DNA of 6,999 nt from Acidobacteriaceae bacterium (GTDB lineage Bacteria; Acidobacteriota; Terriglobia; Terriglobales; Acidobacteriaceae): NCBI GenBank assembly GCA_003132825.1, contig PKYX01000101.1:2274-9272 (forward strand), written 5' to 3'. The notes below the pieces were generated by a model. It made no database searches. It was not told the DNA's origin and worked only from the letters and a program-made list of their open reading frames with translations. Made by a program: the position numbers and the translations under genes. Below, piece by piece: positions 1 to 6,250 of this stretch; the first letter of the stretch is position 1; each line of letters begins with the position of its first letter.

Positions 1-1
1 C

Positions 2-2452
2 GCTGGAGAAATGCGCGTCCTCGAAGGCCCGCCGCAGCCGCCATTTCGGGGCTGGAATGGCTTCGACCGGGCATCCGCGCAGGGCCTACCTCATTTTCAG
101 AAAGCACGTTTCACTGGCGCCTATCCCGTGGCCAAGGTTGATTTCGAAGACCGTGCGCTTCCGGTGGCACTGTCGCTCCAGGCTTTTAATCCGTTTATTC
201 CGCTCAGCGTCGATGATTCCAGCTTGCCGGTGGCGATTTTGACCTATGAAGTGCACAACCGCTCGCAAAAGCCGGTGGACGTATCGCTGGCGTTTTCTTT
301 GCTGAACCCCGTCGGCTACGACGGAAAGGCATATCTCGAAGGCAGCGACCATCCAGGATTCGGGCAGAATCTGGCTACAGTGCGGCAGGAGCAGGCTAGG
401 AGTGCGAGCATCGCCGGCCTCGAGTTGACCTCGGAAAAGTATTTGCCAGGTGACCCTCGCTACGGTTCTATGGCGTTGCTGACCACGACTCGACCATACA
501 CGGCGCGTACCAGTTGGGAGAGCGGAGCCTGGTGGGATTTCTACCAAAAATGGGTGGACGAATTCTCCGCAGACGGCCAGTTGCACGATTCCAGGCCGCC
601 CCAACCATCGGCTGACGGTAAATCAGATTACGCCACACTCGCGCCCCAGGCGCGGCTATCGCCCGGCGAATCGACGAAGATCACTTTCGTGTTGGCTTGG
701 TATTTTCCGGTCAGGGAAAACTACTGGCATGAGAAAGACGAGCAATTGAAGGGCAGGAAATTGACAAACTATTACGGCACCCGCTTTACCAGCGCGTGGG
801 ATGTGGCCCGCCATACCGCTGAGCGCCTGCCTGAACTGGAGGGCAAGACACGATCGTTCGGCGAGACCTTCCGTGCGAGCACTCTTCCGCCTTACGTCCT
901 GCAGGCAGTTTCGAGCCAAGCGTCGATTCTTCGCACCAACACCTGCATGCTGCTCGAGGGGAAACAGTTTTTTGGGTTCGAAGGTTGCGGGGATGATCAG
1001 CACAACGGCTGGATGAACTGCTCGCACGTCTGGAACTACGAGCAGGCCTTGGCCTTCTTGTATCCGGAATTGGAGCGGTCGATGCGGAGCACCGACTTTC
1101 TGCATGAGATGCGGCCCGATGACAGCATGGCCTTTCGGGCCATGCTGCCGTTGGGAATCAAGCAGTGGGATTTTCGTCCCGCGGCGGATGGCCAGATGGG
1201 CTGCATCATGAAGCTGTATCGGGAGTGGCAGATCTCGGGCGACGACCGGTTCCTCAAACAGATGTGGCCGGACGCCAAGCGGGCGCTGGAGTTTGCCTGG
1301 AAGCACTGGGACGCCGACAAAGATGGGGTGATGGAAGGCGAGCAGCACAATACGTATGACATCGAGTTTTTCGGCGCGAATCCGATGATGACAACTCTTT
1401 ATCTGGGAGCTTTGAAAGCCGGGGAGATCATGGCTTTCGCAGTCGGGGACACCTCCGCGGCGGAGAGTTATCGCGAAGTTCGCGAGAAGGGGGCGAAAAA
1501 CATCGAAGAATTGTGGAACGGGGAGTTCTATGTTCAGAAAGTAACGCCGGTCGCGGAAATTCGCCCCATGGAGCCTTATGACCAAAAGGACTGGAAAGAA
1601 CGGGTGGTGCGGGATGGCCAGCTCAAGTATCAGTTCGGCGGAGGATGCCTTTCCGATCAGATGCTGGGACAGTGGTTCGCGGACGTAGTGGGGCTGGACC
1701 TCGGGCTGAAAACTGAGCGAGTTCGGAAGACCTTGCAGTCAATCTACCGCAACAATTTTAGGCACGATTTTTGGACCCATGGGAACACGCAACGTATTTA
1801 TGCGATCAACGATGAGAAAGGTTTGCTGCTGTGCTCGTGGCCGAATGGCGGACGTCCGGCGCTACCCTTTGTCTATTCGGATGAAGTGTGGACGGGTATC
1901 GAGTATCAGGTCGCAGCACATTTGATCTATCACGGGTTGCCGGAAGAAGGGTTGGCGATTGTCAAAGCTGTGAGTGAACGCTACGACGGAGTGCGGCGGA
2001 ATCCATGGAACCAGATTGAGTGGGGGAACCATTATTCTCGGGCCATGGCGAGTTATTCGGTACTGCTGGCCCTTTCCGGGTTTCGCTATTCAGCGGTAGA
2101 GAAGAGAGTGACGTTTCAGCCGCGATGGGGCGGAGAGAATTTTCAGTGCTTTTTTGCCGCCGGTTCGGCCTGGGGACTGTATAGCCAGCAGCGGCAGTCC
2201 GGAGCGCTCTCGGCAAGACTAGAATGTCGGCACGGTGAGCTTGTGGTGCGGCGGCTGGTGTTCGGAAATGACGCCAAGCTGGGTGCGGCCCCGACCGCCA
2301 CGGTCACCGGACCGGACGGACGGGCCATTCTGGCTACGGCCAAGAACCAGCCAAGCGGGTTAGAAATAGAGCTACCCGGAGAAATGGTAGTCCCAGAGGG
2401 CCAGTCCGTGGTTGCGGTTGTCCATTCAATGGGCGGCACGAAGAAAGCTTGA
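2..2452 (+). CDS. GH116-family (GBA2/DUF608-type) glycoside hydrolase, 5'-truncated by window edge
   Basis: The product is probably a beta-glucosidase-like enzyme of family GH116, related to bile-acid beta-glucosidase/non-lysosomal glucosylceramidase. The family uses a retaining mechanism with a Glu nucleophile and an Asp acid/base. Numbering from the first visible Met at position 11, residues 1 to about 270 look like the N-terminal beta-sandwich domain (PVALSLQAFNPFIPL, LPVAILTYEVHN). Residues about 300-700 look like the (alpha/alpha)6 DUF608 catalytic domain. By remembered alignment, the nucleophile would be E442 in DGVMEGEQHNTYD and the acid/base D549 in LSDQMLGQWF; R692 in SGFRYS may be a substrate-pocket arginine. 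About 110 further residues form a beta-rich tail. The frame is open upstream of Met11 (A-G-E precedes it), and the protein begins in mid-domain, so the Met at 11 is not the true start and any signal peptide is out of view. The exact substrate cannot be read from sequence. Confidence 0.88.
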   Translation, partial: AGEMRVLEGPPQPPFRGWNGFDRASAQGLPHFQKARFTGAYPVAKVDFEDRALPVALSLQAFNPFIPLSVDDSSLPVAILTYEVHNRSQKPVDVSLAFSLLNPVGYDGKAYLEGSDHPGFGQNLATVRQEQARSASIAGLELTSEKYLPGDPRYGSMALLTTTRPYTARTSWESGAWWDFYQKWVDEFSADGQLHDSRPPQPSADGKSDYATLAPQARLSPGESTKITFVLAWYFPVRENYWHEKDEQLKGRKLTNYYGTRFTSAWDVARHTAERLPELEGKTRSFGETFRASTLPPYVLQAVSSQASILRTNTCMLLEGKQFFGFEGCGDDQHNGWMNCSHVWNYEQALAFLYPELERSMRSTDFLHEMRPDDSMAFRAMLPLGIKQWDFRPAADGQMGCIMKLYREWQISGDDRFLKQMWPDAKRALEFAWKHWDADKDGVMEGEQHNTYDIEFFGANPMMTTLYLGALKAGEIMAFAVGDTSAAESYREVREKGAKNIEELWNGEFYVQKVTPVAEIRPMEPYDQKDWKERVVRDGQLKYQFGGGCLSDQMLGQWFADVVGLDLGLKTERVRKTLQSIYRNNFRHDFWTHGNTQRIYAINDEKGLLLCSWPNGGRPALPFVYSDEVWTGIEYQVAAHLIYHGLPEEGLAIVKAVSERYDGVRRNPWNQIEWGNHYSRAMASYSVLLALSGFRYSAVEKRVTFQPRWGGENFQCFFAAGSAWGLYSQQRQSGALSARLECRHGELVVRRLVFGNDAKLGAAPTATVTGPDGRAILATAKNQPSGLEIELPGEMVVPEGQSVVAVVHSMGGTKKA

Positions 2453-2816
2453 GTTTCCAGTAGATGGTTGAGGCCGGACATCACGCTTTTCATAGTCGAA
2501 AGCACGGTTCAGCGCTGTCTGACAATCTGCCACCATCGAAAATAACGACGTCGGCTGGTGTGGGTCAGAATCGAGCGCTCTCCGGATAGCCTGTGACTCG
2601 TGAAGTGGGACGATTTGTTGACATTTTGAGGTCTATTCTCTCCGGGCCAAACTTCTTGGCTGACAGACTGAACGATAGGCGCGATGTCCCCGACTTTCTG
2701 CCCACAACTTCAAGCACCGTGGCCGGGCACGCACATCGGCCCCTTGTGGCGCCCCTGGCCCTCCCGTAGAGTTTGTTTGCACCCGCGTAGCCTCCCCCTG
2801 CGCCGTCGAGGTTCTC
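2453..2816. other. Intergenic gap, no supported feature
   Basis: These 364 bases separate the hydrolase stop from the GTG start of the small membrane protein. I see no hairpin followed by a T run after the hydrolase stop, so no intrinsic terminator can be called. A TTGACA hexamer lies at 2618-2623, but no acceptable -10 box follows at 16-18 bases, so I do not call a promoter. The last 100 bases are rich in pyrimidines. Short open frames here on either strand have no recognisable protein content. The promoter of the next gene must lie here or upstream, but I cannot place it. Confidence 0.5.
2808..2811 (+). promoter_or_regulatory. Ribosome-binding site deciding the GTG start at 2817
   Basis: GAGG sits five bases before GTG at 2817, which is good Shine-Dalgarno spacing. 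A basic residue pair and a hydrophobic signal-like segment directly follow this GTG, so site and protein features agree on the start. Confidence 0.55.
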
Positions 2817-3410
2817 GTGCGCGTCGTTCGTTGGACTGTCGCCTCCGCGCTGGTAGCTTTGATTCTTGCCGCCAGGTTACCCATATCTCAGGCCGCAAAT
2901 CTCAGCCCTGATTTCTGTGTTCAGCAGAACCGCCCTCCCCTCGAACTCACCCGGACATCGGCCGCAGCATCGGCGACCATTTCCTCGGACCTCCCTGAAA
3001 CGCCGCGCCCGCAAAGCACCCTCGATACGCGTGACCTGAACAGAACACGCGCCGTGCCCCTTGCACTGGCTATGGAGCCAACCACCAATACCGGTTCGCG
3101 CACACTGGACCGCAAATTCATTCTGCTTCACAGCCTCAGCACGGGAACTCTTTTCGCTGATCTGGAGACGACCGTCCACGCCCTTGCGGGACAAGCCAAA
3201 GCTACCGAGCTGAACGGCTTGTTCGGCGCACACCCGACACGAGCTCGACTCTACGGCATCGCCCTACCCCTAGACGCCGTCTCTTTCTATCTGAGCTACC
3301 GCTCTAAGAAGGCCGAACCTAGGAGGAATGTGTGGAAAGTCCCCCCAGCACTGTCAATCGCCGTTCACACGGCCGCTGCCATCAACAACCTAATCGTGGC
3401 TCACAGATGA
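2817..3410 (+). CDS. Small exported/membrane protein of unknown function
   Basis: This is a 197-residue protein starting at GTG with GAGG five bases upstream. Residues 1-27 form a signal peptide or signal anchor: R2/R5, a hydrophobic core, and possible cleavage after SQA or SQAA. A polar, Pro/Thr/Ser-rich linker runs to about residue 95 and contains one cysteine (C34) that is not in a lipobox. The conserved-looking core starts at LDRKF (97-101). It has three hydrophobic stretches at roughly 101-124, 145-160 and 174-194, separated by ELNGLFGAHPTRARLYG and by the basic loop YRSKKAEPRRNVWK. D115 and E117 lie inside the first stretch, and H184 and N190 in the third. I recognise the core as resembling uncharacterised short Acidobacteria membrane proteins, and more loosely the DUF5658 pattern. 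I cannot assign a function. The gene stands alone: it follows a 364-base gap and converges on the receptor gene. Confidence 0.7.
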   Translation: MRVVRWTVASALVALILAARLPISQAANLSPDFCVQQNRPPLELTRTSAAASATISSDLPETPRPQSTLDTRDLNRTRAVPLALAMEPTTNTGSRTLDRKFILLHSLSTGTLFADLETTVHALAGQAKATELNGLFGAHPTRARLYGIALPLDAVSFYLSYRSKKAEPRRNVWKVPPALSIAVHTAAAINNLIVAHR

Positions 3411-3471
3411 CCCCGGTGGCTGACGACTTTCGACCGAGGTCTGGTAATCGGTGGATGCTGGTGAAACATGC

Positions 3472-3501
3472 ACGCTACATGCTGCGCCGGATAGCGTTTT
3501 T
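3472..3501 (+). terminator. Candidate Rho-independent terminator of the small membrane-protein gene
   Basis: ACGCTA (3472-3477) and TAGCGT (3492-3497) form a perfect six-pair stem around a 14-base loop. The run TTTTT at 3497-3501 follows directly, its first T being the last base of the stem. The structure lies 62 bases past the stop codon at 3410, in the right orientation to end plus-strand transcription before the convergent receptor gene. The stem is short and only half G:C, and the loop is large, so termination may be weak. Confidence 0.35.
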
Positions 3502-3534
3502 AATGATACCCCGCGAACTTTGTACTCCTCGCCA

Positions 3535-3560
3535 TTGCGCCCACGCCAAATTTGGCGCAA
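3535..3560. repeat. Nested inverted repeat in the convergent junction
   Basis: TTGCGCC (3535-3541) pairs with GGCGCAA (3554-3560). Overlapping it is a perfect 14-base palindrome, CGCCAAATTTGGCG (3544-3557), so two mutually exclusive hairpins can form from one 26-base element. It lies 83 bases downstream of the receptor stop, read on the minus strand, and 124 bases past the stop of the plus-strand gene. Neither strand has a T run after it, so it is not a classical intrinsic terminator. It could act as an mRNA 3'-end stabiliser or as a dyad protein-binding site. The symmetry is seen directly; the role is inference. Confidence 0.45.
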
Positions 3561-3642
3561 GGGGTAGGGGCCCGGGTTGTCGCCGGCAGAGAGCGGCAGA
3601 GGAGCGATCGAGCCCGCACTGCTGGTAATGATACCGCGTCAT

Positions 3643-6138
3643 TCAATGCGAAAAGCCGAAGGAAAACTGGAAGGATCGCCCCGGTGCGGCCGCCAAAGGC
3701 TGCTCAAACAGAGGCGATCCAATTACAGTTCCCAAGACAGAATCATCTTTGTTTCCGAAAAGATTCATCACTTGGACGTTGAGATCCAGATAGGTCTTTT
3801 GCCTCGGACCTAAGAACACCTTCGGCACTACAAACCTGCAATGGGCAAACGCCTCTGCGAGGTTATAGTACGGCCCGCGGCCGCTATTTCGTGGTAATCC
3901 GGCTCGATCGGTATAGAGCCCATTGCCTTCTGGATCTAGACCGCTGGTTATGTTTAAGGGCTGTGGGCTGTGCCAGCTATCCACCAGCGTGAGTGAAAGT
4001 GCTTTTCCGAACCTTGAGTTTGCCACAAAGGTAAAGTTGTGCGCCGCGATGCCACTCGATGGACTCCACTCACCGCGAATGTCATTCTGTAGCGCCGGGA
4101 ACGAAAATGGTCCATCCGTGTCGTCGCGGGAATGGATCCATTCATAGTGCGCCGCGAGGCTTTGACCTCGTATTTTGAATAGTGCCCGGATGTGTATCTG
4201 GTGCTTCTGCTGAGTGCGGTTTGACTCCAGCCAGTCCGTCCAGCCGGTTGGTGAGCTCAAGCGCTGTGAACCCAAAAGGTGTGTGCCGTCCCCCCAGGTA
4301 TATTCGACGCCGGGCAAGAAACCCTTAAAGGGATGCTCGAGCGAAAGCTTGGATATCCAATTGCGCGCAGGGGTCAGGCTAGGGGCGATTCGGGAAACGA
4401 TCTCAGACTGGGCGAGCGCTGTTCCCGCCTGGAGGTCCGCCAAGGACGCGTCGGGAATCAAGTACTGCTCGAGATGATTCCCGTCGTTTTCCATGACTCT
4501 CAGGAAGATGTCATTGGTCCAGGCTTTGACAAACATCCCGCTTCCAGCCCCCAGGACAAAACCATGGAAGTTGGCAACGGTAGAGAGTCGGGGCGAGAAA
4601 AGTACCCTCCCAGCAGTTTGGGCATCCGCCCGAACTCCTCCTCTGACAACCAGTCTCGGCCGGCGGAGCAGTTCAGCTTCAAGAAATGGAAAAGCGGTAT
4701 AAGACGCATACCCGACCTTGCCCTGTCCTTGCGTGATGATCTTTGTTCCATTGCTGGCTCCGGTAGTTGCGCTCAAAAGGTAGTCCGCCAAATTGTCAAA
4801 ATAGATGTGGCCGTAGGGATTGGGAATGGTATTTTCTTGGTCTTCCCTGCGGGAGACCGTAGCCCCAACACTCCAGAGATGGCCCTTCCAATTGAACTCC
4901 AGGACATCCTTGAGAGTCCATCTCGACCATCGCGTGTTTTCCCGGTTGATGTCTGCGCCGCCCCCGTTAAAAGCTCCCGACACGCTCACCCCCAGGGCGC
5001 TCGAGTTTGCATATAGATCGGAATGAACCCAGTCTGCCGCGATGCCTCCATGGGAGACGAAATGTTCACCGGTCTTGGTGAATGTTGTCCGAAACTCTTG
5101 ACCCGAAGAATTCTGGTTCACTCCAGCTTCGGGCAAGGAGATTCCCCCCACATTCATATTCGCGTGGTTAGCGGTCACGACGTAGAGCGAGGCATTCCCG
5201 TGCAGGCTCTCGGCCCTGGAGTAGTCTCCACCGAGACCGTAGGCTGCGTTCGAGTCTGCAATCGGGGCGGCGTCAACTGAAGAAATCGACGTTCCCGGCC
5301 CGGAAGGAACAATGGCTTCAATCGGTTGCTCCCCCTGCTTGTCGGTGTAGTGGACATTCGCCGTGAACGCGAGCGGTAGGTCGGGCACCGGCCCTGTGAT
5401 TCCGACCGTAGCTGTCTTCGACGTTGTGCTGAGATCCGGGTTCAAGCCGTCGGGTGTCCTGGTTCCAAGAGATAGTCCGAGACTGGTGACCCGAAACTGA
5501 CGTTCCGCCGGTTTGGTGGTGATGTCGATATGATTGTTGCCGCCGTCCGCGTACTCAGCAGAAAAAGGATCGGCGTTGATCGTAATCGCGGCTATTCTGT
5601 CGGCGGGCGGCGGACCTTCAGCGGGCAACCCATCCACATAGAGAGAATCCGATCCGGAATAGATTCCAGCTAGTTGCTTCGCATATGCAATCAGGTCTTG
5701 ACTATTGTTCGAGATATCTCGGAGCTCTGTGTCGGAGAGCGATATCGACTCGAGAGGAGCCGGGGAAAGTCTGTCGGTGGTCGCGGTCACCGTCTGTTGT
5801 TGTTCAGCAATCCGGAGTTGCAACGTTAGAGTTCGTCTCCGACCAAAGGTGAGTTCGAGGACCGCGAAGCTGGGGGACACGGCGCGAATCCTGCAGTTCT
5901 CAGGAAAAGCCTGTCGGGTAAAGATGAAATACCCCTCGGCGTCAGTCTTGCGAGTGTCGATGTGGTTTCCGCAAAGCAGAGAAACCTTGGCACCCACGAG
6001 AACGAGCTGCTGGGGGTCAACCACCGTGCCTGACAAGGTCTCCGCTTGCGCATAAAATCCGCAAGCTAGCACGCATGCCACCACCCCCAGCACCCCGAGT
6101 CCGGAGCTTGTCCACGAGTTTGAGACACCAGCCGGCAT
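3643..6138 (-). CDS. TonB-dependent-receptor-like outer-membrane protein with carboxypeptidase-regulatory-like domain
   Basis: This 831-residue protein probably forms a plugged outer-membrane beta-barrel for uptake or binding of large substrates. Residues 1-32 are a signal peptide with a long hydrophobic core and a likely AQA|ET cleavage site; unusually, the region before the core has no Lys or Arg. Residues 35 to about 118 match a carboxypeptidase-regulatory-like (PF13620-type) beta-sandwich: LSGTVVDPQQLVLVGAKVSL, then TDAEGYFIF. Residues about 120-210 look like a plug (SLYVDGLPAEGPP, INADPFSAEYADGGNNHIDI). The rest alternates polar and hydrophobic strands typical of a barrel and ends in FQFSFGFSH. 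No TonB box is evident. It is shorter than the roughly 1000-1200 residues I associate with Oar-like Acidobacteria receptors. The start is supported by GGAG five bases upstream, and an in-frame stop lies between this ATG and the preceding gene. Substrate is unknown; placement in the family is good, transport function is inferred. Confidence 0.82.
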   Translation of the reverse strand: MPAGVSNSWTSSGLGVLGVVACVLACGFYAQAETLSGTVVDPQQLVLVGAKVSLLCGNHIDTRKTDAEGYFIFTRQAFPENCRIRAVSPSFAVLELTFGRRRTLTLQLRIAEQQQTVTATTDRLSPAPLESISLSDTELRDISNNSQDLIAYAKQLAGIYSGSDSLYVDGLPAEGPPPADRIAAITINADPFSAEYADGGNNHIDITTKPAERQFRVTSLGLSLGTRTPDGLNPDLSTTSKTATVGITGPVPDLPLAFTANVHYTDKQGEQPIEAIVPSGPGTSISSVDAAPIADSNAAYGLGGDYSRAESLHGNASLYVVTANHANMNVGGISLPEAGVNQNSSGQEFRTTFTKTGEHFVSHGGIAADWVHSDLYANSSALGVSVSGAFNGGGADINRENTRWSRWTLKDVLEFNWKGHLWSVGATVSRREDQENTIPNPYGHIYFDNLADYLLSATTGASNGTKIITQGQGKVGYASYTAFPFLEAELLRRPRLVVRGGVRADAQTAGRVLFSPRLSTVANFHGFVLGAGSGMFVKAWTNDIFLRVMENDGNHLEQYLIPDASLADLQAGTALAQSEIVSRIAPSLTPARNWISKLSLEHPFKGFLPGVEYTWGDGTHLLGSQRLSSPTGWTDWLESNRTQQKHQIHIRALFKIRGQSLAAHYEWIHSRDDTDGPFSFPALQNDIRGEWSPSSGIAAHNFTFVANSRFGKALSLTLVDSWHSPQPLNITSGLDPEGNGLYTDRAGLPRNSGRGPYYNLAEAFAHCRFVVPKVFLGPRQKTYLDLNVQVMNLFGNKDDSVLGTVIGSPLFEQPLAAAPGRSFQFSFGFSH

Positions 6139-6143
6139 AGGAG

Positions 6144-6147
6144 CTCC
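6144..6147 (-). promoter_or_regulatory. Ribosome-binding site of the receptor gene
   Basis: On the minus strand GGAG lies five bases before the ATG at 6138-6136. This supports that start despite the lack of basic residues at the beginning of the signal peptide. No earlier in-frame start precedes it before a stop codon. Confidence 0.5.
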
Positions 6148-6250
6148 ACGATCCCGGCAGGCATTGGCTTGCTGAACGACGGAGCGTTTGGGTCCGGTTG
6201 TGAATCGTCACCTGCGGGCCCTTCCCGACGCCTCCCCATCCGGAAAGCGA

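Noticed and set aside
656..1585. A 309-codon open frame on the minus strand inside the hydrolase gene
   Set aside because: It is antisense to clearly conserved GH116 coding sequence, is rich in Arg/His/Pro as shadow frames are in GC-rich DNA, and shows no recognisable domain.
2618..2646. TTGACA hexamer as a -35 box for the small membrane-protein gene
   Set aside because: The expected -10 position reads TCCGGG. The nearest AT-rich candidate (TATTCT at 2634) is only 10 bases away, too close for a sigma-70 promoter.
2718..2731. Small hairpin CGTG...CACG in the 2453-2816 gap
   Set aside because: Only four base pairs, no T run, and far from the hydrolase stop; expected by chance.
3501..3635. Ten-base direct repeat TAATGATACC at 3501-3510 and 3626-3635
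   Set aside because: The match stops abruptly on both sides, no element with ends or coding content lies between the copies, and ten bases is too short to support an insertion or attachment site.
3561..3642. GC-rich stretch near the receptor stop considered as a tRNA or small RNA
   Set aside because: No cloverleaf, T-loop (GGTTCGA-like) sequence or acceptor stem can be drawn.
4279..5016. A 245-codon open frame on the plus strand inside the receptor gene
   Set aside because: It lies antisense to the barrel domain, has no signal peptide or known motif, and has a composition typical of an overlapping shadow frame.
6139..6250. Possible terminator or promoter between the two minus-strand genes
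   Set aside because: I found no stable stem followed by T residues and no convincing -35/-10 pair on the minus strand, so read-through remains the simpler reading.
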